Below are positions 48,347 to 59,155 of a stretch of 64,000 nucleotides of DNA, piece by piece (position 1 is the stretch's first letter; every line of letters begins with the position of its first letter). The position numbers were made by a program, and so were the translations under genes. Below the pieces are notes generated by a model. It searched no databases, had not been told where the DNA came from, and saw only the letters and a list, made by a program, of their open reading frames with translations. The DNA is from Anaeromyces robustus (lineage: Eukaryota > Neocallimastigomycota > Neocallimastigomycetes > Neocallimastigales > Neocallimastigaceae), in the NCBI GenBank assembly GCA_002104895.1, contig MCFG01000225.1, forward strand, positions 42,501 to 106,500, written 5' to 3'.

Positions 48347-48625
48347 TGTTAGAATATGTGAAATATAGGTTAAAATGTATTAAAATATATTGTATTAAAT
48401 TTAATGTATAAGCCATATTGTGTGAATATAAAAACATGGTACGATTTGGACTGGAGCAGCAGCAGCGATTAGGCCGAATTATATATAGTAGCAAACAATG
48501 GTGCGTACAGCGATCTCGCACTAGCACTTCTATGCAATTTATATAATTTAAATATTTGTTAACTCTTTATCATAAAAAATTAATAATTGACATAATTATT
48601 AAACCCAATTAACTGACTGTTAATA
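48347..48625 (+). mobile_element. solo LTR-like repeat, long variant (unit A)
   Basis: Same family as 14989-15173: starts TGTTAGAATATGTG and ends AACTGACTGTTAATA. It contains an extra ~100-bp G+C-rich cassette (about 48437-48535, with GCAGCGATTAGGCCGAA) that is absent from the short variants. Confidence 0.55.
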
Positions 48626-48631
48626 ATTATA

Positions 48632-48910
48632 AAAAATATTAAAAAAAAATAAATAAATATTAAAAAAAATAAATAATAATAAAAAAAAATAAATAATAAT
48701 AAAAAAAATAAATAATAATAAAAAAAAATAAATAAATAATAAAAAAAATAAATAATAATAAAAAAAAATAAATAATAATAAAAAAAAATAAATAAATATT
48801 AAAAAAAAAATAAATATTAAAAAAAAAATAAATAATAAAAAAAAAAAATAAATAAATATTAAAAAAAAATAAATACTAAAAAAAAAATATATATATATAT
48901 ATATAAATGA
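48632..48910. repeat. AAATAAT and poly(A) low-complexity tract
   Basis: Array of AAATAAATATT/AAATAATAAT units separated by A runs, following the LTR-like repeat in units A and B (53425-53600). Confidence 0.8.
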
Positions 48911-49659
48911 AATATATTCTGTGTAATATTTTTATTATACATATTCTATCATTATTTGTTAACGTAAATGATCCTGATGATACAACATAGTTTATTTATT
49001 AAGGAACTTGAATACACTTTATTTATTATTCTTTTGTTTACATAATCTAATTAATGATCGTAAGAATATCTCTCTACATCTCAACTATCTAACTATAGAT
49101 ATTTCTAGATGAGGGTTAAAATGGTTAATATAACTAAATTATTTTCTAACTTTTATATTATTTACTTACAATAGAGTTTATTTGTTTATATAAATAATTT
49201 AATAATGATTGAACAATATAATATAATAATTTACATTTAATATAAAATAATATAAAATCTGTTTATACATTTACTATTTATTAAATTATATTATTAAATT
49301 AAGTTTTTATATTCGTTTTATATCAATTAAGTTATATTAATGATGATTCATTAAAACTTAATAATTTATATCTTGTTAAATTTATCAATAATATTAAGAA
49401 AGAATTTCTTAAAGTAACAGGTAATACATAAAAAAGAAAATATTAAAAAAAAATTAATAATAATAAGAAGTTTAATTTTAATTTAATATCTTTTAAACAG
49501 AATTTGAAATTTTCAAAAATATAAATATTTTTAAATATAAAATAAATTTTTTTTTTTTTTTTTAAAAAAAATAAATGAAAAATTTTTTGCTTTTATGTTT
49601 ATTTAAAATATTTAAAATACTTTGAGAGTTAAAAATATTAAAAAATATTTTTTTTTTTT

Positions 49660-50384
49660 TTGATTTATTGTTTTATTGAGAAAAATAATTTTAATTTCAT
49701 TATTTTCCAAAATTTAAGAATTTTAGAATTGCTTAAAAAACATTATTTATAATTTTCAATACTCATAACTACTATTATCGTTATTTAGATAAATATTTAT
49801 ATTCCTTTTCTAATTCACAAATATAAAATTATTTTTTTACTATTAACTTTATATTAAAATTTATTAACGAAATACTAATCATCAATTTTATAAATATAAT
49901 ATTTAATTAGCATTCATTATAATATATGAATAAATCATCAAGCATTTTTTTTTTTATTTTTTTTTTCTTTTTTTTTGTTGATAACAAATACCACAATAAA
50001 AATTTGTATCCTAAATTATATATCAATTTTCATATTGATATATCTTAATATTTCTATTCATGTTAAAATATAGATATCCTAAACAATGAGTGTAATAATT
50101 CATTCATTAAAAAATTTATAATATGACAGAAGAAATATATTGATTATAATTATAATAAAATTTGTACATGTATCACATATTTAATTAATATTTTTTAACT
50201 AGTTTTAGAAAATAGAAAATAGAAAAATATGTAATTGAATGAATAAGAATTAGTCGAATTAGTTATTCTTCATTGATAAGAAAAAAAATTCTTTTTTTTT
50301 TTTATTTATACAAAAATATAAATAATAAAAAAAAATAGATATATATATATGTATATTTATTTATTTATTTATTTATTTATGTAT

Positions 50385-50415
<31 letters not shown>

Positions 50416-50420
50416 TGTAT

Positions 50421-50467
<47 letters not shown>

Positions 50468-50575
50468 TATTTATTATTTTATTTACCTATACTCCAATTA
50501 TTTATAGTTTTCACCAACTACAGTCATTAGTAATGCTAATGCTAAAATAAATGTAATAATAGATTGGGATTTCAT
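49660..50575 (-). pseudogene. decayed dockerin gene copy in unit B
   Basis: Exon 1 from the ATG at 50575 on the minus strand is recognisable with a small deletion. Its intron has an expanded ATTT/GTAT array (50345-50467). Exon 2 traces at 49985-50060 and 49670-49900 are heavily eroded. Confidence 0.7.
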
Positions 50576-50760
50576 TTTTAAATTTATAAATATATAATCT
50601 AATATTTATATTTTTATTTTATTATTAATATATATATAATTTTTTATTAAAGTTTTATAATTATTCTTTGTCTTGAAAAAATAATAAAAAATAAATATCT
50701 AATTGTTTCTTTTTAATTTTAATTTCAAATTAAAATAAATATTTTTTTATTTTATATATT

Positions 50761-51215
50761 TAGCAATTAAATATGAACATAAGGCTAATGGGATATTTTT
50801 AGGAAATCAATGGATGAATAAACATAATGACCAAAAAGATAAAATATGAGAAAAATTCATTTAAATGGCCCATATCCATCAAAACAAAGAGTAATTCGTC
50901 GTTAAATTCTTATATTTTATTTTTTTAATGAATTTACAAGCTATTTGGTGGTTGAATCCTTATTAATCAGTATTGCTCTAATGACGGTAAAAAAAACAAA
51001 GTAATTATTTTATGGCAATTCATTATAAAGAAGTTAATAAATATTCTGGAAGACTTCGTTCAGACTTTTATACAAAGATGACATTAAAGTCTATTGCTTC
51101 ACATAAAGAGAAACCAATTTTTAATAAAATTAGAACAATTTCTCAGTGAATATGGTATTTCTTATGATATTAATGATATAAATAAACGTAATGGTGATAT
51201 TAGTGAATGTAATAT
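50761..51215 (+). pseudogene. decayed coding fragment, unit B
   Basis: Copy of the relic at 46081-46525, with the same phrases (KYSGRLRSD) and further changes. No recognised family. Confidence 0.4.
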
Positions 51216-51387
51216 ATTCAATTTAATTAATAATATATATATTAATATATAAATAAATTGATATTTTTTTTAATAATAAAATAATAAATATATGAATTAT
51301 AAAATAGTCACATAACAATAAATATACATTAATATAATCAAATAATTATTTATTATATTTTAGTATCCAATTATTTTATATATACAA

Positions 51388-51426
<39 letters not shown>

Positions 51427-52082
51427 AATTATAAGTAAACAAATAAATATATTTAAATATATTATTAATAAACAGAAAAAAAAAATGGAATCATTATAAA
51501 TACTAGCTAAATAATTAGTTATTTTTTTTATAGAAAAAAAAATTATAATATTTTTCAGAATGATTTTTCTTTTTCCTTTCATTTTTATTATTTAAACAAT
51601 TTTAAAATTATTAAGCATAAATACTAATATTTAACATATATATATATATAAATGTAATTTTAAATTATTAAAATATTATAAATTATAAAAATATAATATA
51701 ATAATTTAAAATAATATCTGAATCATATTATTTGATAATATCAATTTATGAAGATAATAAAATATTAAATATAAATAATTAATGATATTAATGATATAAT
51801 TGAAATTGTGAATTTAATTTATAAAAAATATTAGGTATATTGATAAATATATATATCAAAATACTTTCAAAAAATAAAATAATATTGAAATACAATATAT
51901 AAAAATAACAATAAATAAAATAATATTGAAATACAATATATAAAAATAAATAAAATGATAAATAATATTTTTTTATAAAAAGTAACTATTATCAAAATCA
52001 CTAATAAAATATTTATAAATTTATTTATATTTTTTTAAATTATATTTAATGTAACAATAAAAAAAAATATTATATATAAATA

Positions 52083-52856
52083 ATGATCAATAAAATTATA
52101 ATATTAAATATAATCATTATAGGTTTATTAATTAAAAAAACCTTTCAAGAAAGAATAGAAATTAATTACAATTATAATAATATTACTTCTTTTCAATATT
52201 ATAAAGATTTTGTATATCTTTATAATAATGATTCAATTGTAAGTAAGGAAGAAATTTTAAAATATACTGATATATATCATACTGGATATTATTGTAAGAA
52301 TAATATATGTGTACATACAGATGATAATGAATATTTTAGACATTTTATTGAATTTCCCGATAACAATGAACATATAAAATTATATATTGCAACCACTTTT
52401 CCATATGAACATGTTAAAGAAGGTAATTACTTTAATAAATACTGTTCAACTCGTTATAAAGATATTAGATGTTGTGTTTCTGTTCAATGTGAATATGATT
52501 CTCAATGTTTATCTAATAAATGTATGAATAATCATTGTATATTTAATGATAATAATCCTATAGAGCATTGTGATAGTATTTATTCATATAATCAATTTTT
52601 AGATAGAAGAACTTCATATATACATTGTGGTAAACCATATCTTGATTCTTGTGAAAATAATGATGAATGTTCTTCTAAAAAATGTGCAGAAAATAAAGTA
52701 TGTTTAATGCAACTAGATGGTCCATCTGATAGTGAAGGGCTTATAATGAAAGTTTATGTAGGAAGTGCAATGTTTGTTATTATAATAATTACTATTATTT
52801 GTTTAGTGGTTAAATGTCGTTATGAAGAGTTTAAAAAAAAACAAGTACGTTATTAA
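52083..52856 (+). CDS. Cys-rich single-pass membrane protein, copy B
   Basis: 257 residues, the same architecture and Cys pattern as copy A (47413-48186). Visible differences from copy A are mostly in the outer ectodomain: the FQQEIQ/FQERIE, DTVRS/DSIVS, YEYIKED/YEHVKEG and FCTSRYEDIE/YCSTRYKDIR positions. From Cys130 to the end only Ile206/Val differs. Signal segment, membrane helix and tail are identical. Both copies look functional and start at the same ATGATCAAT. Function unknown; a surface protein is inferred. Confidence 0.8.
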   Translation: MINKIIILNIIIIGLLIKKTFQERIEINYNYNNITSFQYYKDFVYLYNNDSIVSKEEILKYTDIYHTGYYCKNNICVHTDDNEYFRHFIEFPDNNEHIKLYIATTFPYEHVKEGNYFNKYCSTRYKDIRCCVSVQCEYDSQCLSNKCMNNHCIFNDNNPIEHCDSIYSYNQFLDRRTSYIHCGKPYLDSCENNDECSSKKCAENKVCLMQLDGPSDSEGLIMKVYVGSAMFVIIIITIICLVVKCRYEEFKKKQVRY

Positions 52857-53240
52857 AATAGAATTATAATATAAATAAATATTTATTTATCAAATGTTTT
52901 TTTTATTATAAAGTGTGAATCCCAGTGAGGTTGACCAAAATATAATATAGGATAGTACAAATAAGTAACCAATCCATAAATAATTTAAATATAGTTTATT
53001 TACCCATAATTAAATATAATGATTTTAGGATATTTTTTTCACAAAAATGTCATAAGGTAATAATATAGTTTATTAAAATAAATTAAGTTAGTATATTCAT
53101 AAGTGTATATACAATTAATGAAAATAGAATTATAGCATAAAAAAAAATATTAGTATAGAATATAAAATAGTATTTAATATACATATTAACATGTAAACCA
53201 AATTATTTCTTTTAAAATAATTAGATTTAGGAGAGGGAGT

Positions 53241-53423
53241 GTTAGAATATGTGAAATATGGGTTAAAATGTATTAAAATGTATTGTATTAAATAAAGTAT
53301 AAGTCACATTGTATGAATATAAAAGCATGTAATTTATATAATTTAAATATTTTTTAACTCTTTATCATATAATATATTAATAATGTTGACATAATTATTA
53401 AACCCAATTAACTGACTGTTAAT
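53241..53423 (+). mobile_element. solo LTR-like repeat, short variant (unit B)
   Basis: Same family as 48347-48625 but lacking the G+C-rich cassette. The break falls at a short repeated CATG/TATG, consistent with a small deletion. Confidence 0.55.
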
Positions 53424-54439
53424 CATTATAAATAAATATTAAAAAAAAAATAAATATTAAAAAAAAATAAATAATAATAAAAAAAAAAAATAAATATTAA
53501 AAAAAAAAAAAAAATAAATAAATATTAAAAAAAAAAAAAAAATATTAAAAAAAAATAAATATAAAAAACAAATAAATATTAAAAAAAATAAAAAATATAA
53601 AAATGAAATGTATTCTGTGTAATATTTTTATTATACATATTCTATCATTATTTGTTAACGCAAATGATCCTGATGATACAACACAGTTTATTTATTAAGG
53701 AACTTGAATATACTTTATTTATTATTCTTTTGTTTACATAATCTAATTAATGATCGTAAGAATATCTCTCTACATCTCAACTATCTAACTATAGATATTT
53801 CTAGATGAGGGTTAAAATGGTTAATATAACTAAATTATTTTCTAACTTTTATATTATTTACTTACAATAGAGTTTATTTGTTTATAAACTATTTTCTAAC
53901 TTTTATACTATTTACTTACAATAGAGTTTATTTGTTTATATAAATAATTTAATATTGATTGAACAATAAAATATAATAATTTACATTTAATATAAAATAA
54001 TATAAAATCTGTGAAGAATATATTAATTTATACATTTACAATTTGTTAAATTTTATTATTAAATTAAGTTTTTACATTCGTTTTATATCAATTAAGTTAT
54101 ATTAAGTTATATTAATGATGAATCATTAAAACTTAATAATTTATATCTTGCTACATTTATCAATAATATTAGGAAAGAATTTCTTAAAGTAACAGGTAAT
54201 ACATAAAAAAGAAAATATTTAAAAAAATTATTAATAATAATAATAAGTTTAATTTTAATTTAATATCTTTTAAACAGAATTTTAAATTTTCAAAAATATA
54301 AATATTTTTATATAAAAAATTTTTTTTTTTTTAAAAAATAAATGAAAAATTATTTGCATTTATGTTTGTTTAAAATATTTAAAATACTTTGAGAATAAAA
54401 AATATTAAAAAAATATTTTTTTTTTTTGATTAATTGTTT

Positions 54440-54625
54440 TATTGAGAAGAATAATTTTAATTTCATTATTTTCCAAAATTCTTAAATTCTAGAATGGTTT
54501 AAAAAAACATTATTTATAATTTTCAATACTCATAACTACTATTATTGTTATTTTTAAAGATAACTTTACTTTTTCACAAATATTAAATTATTTTCCTTTC
54601 ATTAATTTTATACTAAAATTTATTC
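54440..54625 (-). pseudogene. decayed dockerin gene fragment in unit C
   Basis: Only the 3' part corresponding to 45480-45660 remains, in eroded form. The rest, including exon 1, is deleted. Confidence 0.5.
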
Positions 54626-54943
54626 ACTTAAAGAGAAACCAATTTTTAATAAATGATACTGATATTTATTTTGTATCTTTAATATATTTTAGGAACGCGA
54701 CAGTTGGGGAACACGACAATATAATATTTTCATAATAAGATATTTATTTTATGTTTTAATAGACTATTTATTTATTTAAAAATAATTAATTACATTTAAA
54801 TTATAATTATAAATAAAATATATTTATTCCAATAATTAAATATAATATTAATTCTATTTAAAACATGTTTATAATGACAATAATAACTATTTCTGAAAAT
54901 TAATATTGAAAACCTTGTGTTGAAAATAATAATTCTTTTAAAT

Positions 54944-56069
54944 TGTAACGAAACTCAGAATGATACAAGATAAACTTATATCTAATTATTTTATTTAAAG
55001 ACAAGACAGCAGGGAAATATTAACAAAACAATATATTCTAATATAACACAATTTATAATAATTATTTCATGTTTAATATAATAGTTTATTTATTTATTAT
55101 TATTTATTATTACATTTTATTATAATTATAATTGAATTTATCTAACTAATATTAATATCTAAACTAAACTTTATTATATAAACACTATTCCTTATTAATC
55201 TATATATTAACCTAGGAAATTCTCAAATAAAATATTAAATTATTAAACTAAATATTAATTAAACCATTATAAAAATCTCTAAACTATATTATAAAAACTC
55301 ACTTGGGATTAACTTTCTCTCCATAGAAAGATCAAATATTAAAAATATAATAATAATAATTTCTTTTATATGTATTATTTAGTTATTTAGCCAATCAGAA
55401 TTATTTATTTTTTCTTCTTAATACATGTTCAATCACCTGGTAGTAATAATATAAATCTCTATTTATATTGAGTCTGTATCAAGAATTAGTAAAATAGTAA
55501 CCATGGTCTAGTGGTCAGACACTAGAATCATCAGGCCGAACCTCTCGGGTTCGACTCTCACTCTTTCCAATTTTGGAAAAATTTTATTTTAAAAATTTAT
55601 TATCAAAATTTTCTACACTTTTCCTTGTTGTAGAAATTACTCGAATTTAATAGATAAAATCTTATCGATTAAATTCTAAAAGATTCTAGTTTTTCTTTTT
55701 ATCTTAAATTTTATTTATCCGAGATTCATTTTAAATCAAAAAATCTAAGTTTCTAGAACTTTTAATACTTTTTACAAACGAAAACTATTTTTCCGTAAAA
55801 AGTATAAATACGTGTAAAATTTCGACAAAAGAAATATTTTTTCTTCGCGTTTTTATTAACTAGTTAAATAAGTAATTCGAAATATTACACTAACTAATTA
55901 ATAAATTATTATATTTTAAATTTAATAAAAATTAATAAAACATTTTATTATAAAACATATTTTTAATTAACTGTGTCTTTTATCTTTCTTAGATCCTTCG
56001 TGTTGTCCATTATTTCGAGTTACTCAAGCTTGCGGGCCTATTGCTAATAAACTTCACTCTATCATTACA
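54944..56069 (+). repeat. 5' LTR of the Ty3-like element
   Basis: 1,126 bp. It contains a tRNA-like block with A box TGGTCTAGTGG (55504-55514) and B box GGTTCGACTC (55548-55557), and a TATAAATA box at 55803-55810. Confidence 0.8.
55498..55565 (+). promoter_or_regulatory. tRNA-like Pol III promoter block in the LTR
   Basis: The A and B boxes are 44 bp apart start to start, as in tRNA genes. GTCT (55506-55509) and AGAC (55517-55520) can form a D-arm stem, but the T arm and anticodon arm pair poorly, so it is not a functional tRNA gene. Equivalent blocks are at 60282-60350 and 23206-23263. Confidence 0.6.
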
Positions 56070-56551
56070 ATAAAAACGCCTCTAAATTAGAAAAACAAGC
56101 AATACCTCCGCAAGTAAGCTACCGCCTGTATTAGTAAGCCACCTTCCTTTTTAGAAAACTACCGCTATAAATCCACTTCTTAGTTAGGTCGCTACTCCCC
56201 AATTTTTATATTAAAATCAAAGAAAAATTAGCTATCCATTTGGAAATACCATTTTAGTAAACCAGATCAATCTTAGAAATAAAATAACTTAAAACAATCC
56301 GTTAAAGAAAATAACCCTTTGAAAATCAATTCAAGAAACAAATAACCTAACCCTATAAATTATATAAGTGAACAAAATATAATAATTTAAATAAATCCAT
56401 AATTAAGTGAACCAAAATTTAAGAACTAAATAAATCAATTAGGAAATCTAAGTGAATAAAACCCAAGGTTAAATAAATCAAATATATAAGTGAACAAATA
56501 AATATTAATTAAATAAATTAATATAATAATTAAGTGAACATTTTTACAAAT

Positions 56552-56593
<42 letters not shown>

Positions 56594-56742
56594 ATAATAG
56601 TAATAATTAATAAATTCCTTGCTTGAAATAGTAGCAAGAAAACCTTGTGTAATAAAGATTTTTGTGTATAACCTTTAAAAACAAGGAATTTATAAATAAT
56701 AAGTTCTTATCGTCCCTTTTACTCTTTATAAAATTTCTTATA

Positions 56743-56829
56743 TTCGCATTGGCCCTCGCTGGTAGGCAGAGGCGTAAGTCCTACATTCAGCTCCGGTAGG
56801 TTGATAAACCGAAAGAACAGCAGTGCGAA
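56743..56829 (+). ncRNA. structured leader RNA element, copy 1
   Basis: 87 nt in the leader of the Ty3-like element. Outer stem TTCGCATTG (56743-56751) with CAGTGCGAA (56821-56829); second stem GTAGG (56762-56766) with CCTAC (56780-56784); third stem GGTT (56799-56802) with AACC (56807-56810). It resembles a three-way junction. Copy 2 at 57350-57430 has changed bases on both sides of the stems while keeping pairing. Confidence 0.6.
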
Positions 56830-57349
56830 ACAAAGAATAATAAAAAAGAGTAAATATTATAGTCGTTATTATTATTATAGGTAAATAAGTGTTATTAAAA
56901 TATACTAGGAGCGTATAGAGCTCATATACAGAGTTAGGAGATTAGTCTTCTTTAGTGCTGCATTCGACAAATAGATTTGGTTCTAGACTAGGTAAAACTC
57001 CAGCGAGAGGACAGTCACCGTAGTCTATTTATATAGGAAAACGGTTCTAGGTCTGCAGCAACTCTGGCGAACAAGGAACTCCAGTCACCGAAGGCTGTAG
57101 GTTGGTCGCGAAGGTAAAACGACCCTAAAACATATATAGTTTTTAATTTTATTTCGAGGTCTAGTATATACCTCTTGTTAAGTAACTTCTGCCGGTTTTT
57201 CTATAGTTGTAAGGCAAAAGAAGTAAAAATTAAAATATTTACCTATAAACTATCCCAAAGACTTTAAAATTCGAAATCTCTTATTATAAATAAGGAAAGT
57301 CTTAATTGATATTCCTTCAGCACTTATTTTTAAATCAACTTCTTATCTA

Positions 57350-57430
57350 CGTATTGACCCTCGCTGGTAGGCATAGATGTAAGACCTGCATTCAGCTCTT
57401 CGGTTGATAAACTGAATGAACAGCAATATG
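57350..57430 (+). ncRNA. structured leader RNA element, copy 2
   Basis: 81 nt. Outer stem CGTATTG (57350-57356) with CAATATG (57424-57430); second stem GTAGG (57367-57371) with CCTGC (57385-57389); third stem TTCGGTT (57399-57405) with AACTGAA (57410-57416). Shares GACCCTCGCTGGTAGGCA with copy 1 apart from one base. Function unknown; packaging, dimerisation or translation control of the retroelement RNA are options. Confidence 0.6.
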
Positions 57431-57631
57431 GAAAAGAAGTATTTAAAAATATTTAAAATTATATATCAATTAATTCAGAAGCTTATTTATAATATTTAAT
57501 CCAATAAATTATAACTCTCTAAGCAAACTCAAAGCACTTTTATAAAATTAACTATTGTGGGAACACTTATAATCAAAACTTTAAAACGTATTCTTAACAT
57601 ATTTATATAAATTCAAAAATAATAATACATA

Positions 57632-59155
57632 ATGGAAGAAGAAAACTTCAATAATATTAATCCAATTTTTAAAGACGGATTTGCAGGAGACCGTCGTTAC
57701 TTTAAAGGTTTTCTAGCCAAAATGGAACTTATTTTTATGTTACAGCCCGATAAGCTCGAAGAAGATCCAATCAAGGTTGCCTATATTATATCCAGACTCT
57801 ACGGTTCAGCAATGAACTGGGCCGCAACCCTGATAGAAAACAATGATCCTTGCCTCAACGACTACGACGCTTTCATATCCAAAATTAAAGCTACCTTCGG
57901 AAGCTATGATTCCACATTCATAGCAAACCAAAAACTTAAAACGATCAGGCAAAAACGTTTAGGAGACGTCGGAAGCTACATTATGGAATTCAACAAATAC
58001 GCCGACGAATCATCCTGGAACGAGGAAGCTAAAATGGATGCTTTTCTCTCAGGCCTAAACGATCAGATAGCTACTCGAATATTGGAAATGTTTCCTGGTC
58101 CTCAATCTCTCTTCTCCATGCAAACAATAGCTTCAAGAATCGATTGTCGACTCTCTACCCATCGACAATTTTTTAACCCTCAAAGTCGTTTTAATAATAA
58201 TAACAGCAATAATTATAATAATTCCAATAAAAGCAAGGAACCCTTCTCTAACACAAAACAATCAACTTTCAGATTTCGTGAACCATTAAGTAACGAAGAA
58301 AAAGAAAGAAGAAGAAAAGAAAACCTTTGTGCTTACTGTGGATCAAAAAACCATCAAGTCAACAATTGCCCTTTGACGAATAAAGTAAATGAAGATAACA
58401 ATAAACCCTCTTCCAGCAATGCTTTTATCTCTAATCCAGAATTTAAACCAAAACCAAGACCTAGACTCTCTGATGACCCATCTTTGAATGCTCCAGTTGT
58501 CGAATTCAATCTACAAACTCTAAACTCTTCCTGCAACGTTAAGTTACTGATTGATTCAGGTTCTCAATTAAATCTTATGGATATTCACTTTGCTAAAGAA
58601 AACAATATTCCTTTCGATACAAATTCTACTTTACCTGCCGTTTCTGGAGTAGCCGGAAATCAAACAATTTTCGGTAAAACTTTTCCCATCACGTTGAAAT
58701 ATAAAAATCACCTTTGCAAAACAGAATTCTATATCGTTGATCTACCCCCATATTGTGGTATTCTTGGAATAGATTGGCTTGCAACCCACAATCCCTCTAT
58801 CAATTTTACAACTAAAGAAATAGGCTTCAACTCAAACTATTGTCTTTCAAATTGTCTGACACTTTCAAACTCATTTGTAGCAAACTCAAATAATAAAAAA
58901 TCTGATAAATCTAGTAAACCTCATTCTAAAAATAATCATTATATTGAAAATCCCTCTGTCAATAAATCTTCTTGTAATACTTCTTGTTCCCACTCTGAAC
59001 GTACAAAATCAATTAATTCTCAACATTTGAAAAATAATATCAAATCTACTCATGCCTCTAATTCTTGTGTATTTCCTAGTAAATATTCCTGTAATCCTGT
59101 TAATCTTAGTGTAACGAAACTCAGAATGATAAACAATGTAATTATTAAATCATAA
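57632..59155 (+). CDS. Ty3-like gag-protease coding part
   Basis: 507 residues, listed as a fossil component. Residues about 20-180 are a retrotransposon gag capsid domain (PIKVAYIISRLYGSAMNWAA, FNKYADESSWNEEAKMDAFL). A zinc knuckle CAYCGSKNHQVNNC follows near 233-246, then a retropepsin-like protease with LLIDSGSQLNLMD near 305-317 and CGILGIDWL near 376-384. The frame runs a short way into the 3' LTR. No polymerase or integrase follows. Codon choice is less A+T-extreme than in neighbouring host genes. Confidence 0.85.
   Translation: MEEENFNNINPIFKDGFAGDRRYFKGFLAKMELIFMLQPDKLEEDPIKVAYIISRLYGSAMNWAATLIENNDPCLNDYDAFISKIKATFGSYDSTFIANQKLKTIRQKRLGDVGSYIMEFNKYADESSWNEEAKMDAFLSGLNDQIATRILEMFPGPQSLFSMQTIASRIDCRLSTHRQFFNPQSRFNNNNSNNYNNSNKSKEPFSNTKQSTFRFREPLSNEEKERRRKENLCAYCGSKNHQVNNCPLTNKVNEDNNKPSSSNAFISNPEFKPKPRPRLSDDPSLNAPVVEFNLQTLNSSCNVKLLIDSGSQLNLMDIHFAKENNIPFDTNSTLPAVSGVAGNQTIFGKTFPITLKYKNHLCKTEFYIVDLPPYCGILGIDWLATHNPSINFTTKEIGFNSNYCLSNCLTLSNSFVANSNNKKSDKSSKPHSKNNHYIENPSVNKSSCNTSCSHSERTKSINSQHLKNNIKSTHASNSCVFPSKYSCNPVNLSVTKLRMINNVIIKS

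Larger units (their letters stand above)
45262..49387. repeat. tandem unit A
   Basis: First of three large direct repeats. It starts at a shared sequence (AATATTAGGAAAGAATTTCC; equivalents at 49388 and 54166). Order: decayed dockerin gene (minus), relic fragment, membrane-protein gene (plus), LTR-like repeat, AAATAAT/poly(A) tract, then about 480 bp shared with unit B (contains AATATCTCTCTACATCTCAA at about 49052). Length about 4.1 kb. Confidence 0.8.
49388..54165. repeat. tandem unit B
   Basis: Second direct repeat, about 4.8 kb, same gene order as unit A. It keeps about 230 bp after the membrane-protein gene (52930-53160) that unit A lacks, and carries a short internal duplication near 53822-53940. 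Confidence 0.8.
56070..57631 (+). other. leader of the Ty3-like element
   Basis: Non-coding, G+C-richer than host spacer. Besides the two structured copies it has a poly(A) tract at about 56547-56592 and a structured-looking stretch at 56930-57130 where CAGTCACCG occurs twice (about 57012 and 57084). No clear primer-binding site was recognised after the LTR end. Confidence 0.55.

Noticed and set aside
48333-48527. 64-codon minus-strand frame over the G+C-rich cassette
   Set aside because: It lies in an LTR-like repeat, is not conserved between copies and has no family resemblance.
48632-48910. Regularly spaced A-run array resembling a CRISPR-type repeat
   Set aside because: Low-complexity AAATAAT/poly(A) tract without distinct spacers, in a eukaryotic context.
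55498-55565. Possible true tRNA gene
   Set aside because: A and B boxes and a D stem exist, but anticodon and T stems do not pair well and it lies inside a repeated LTR.
56743-56829. Resemblance of CCTCGCTGG to the delta-ribozyme loop region
   Set aside because: Only nine bases match; the nested double-pseudoknot pairing of that ribozyme is not seen.
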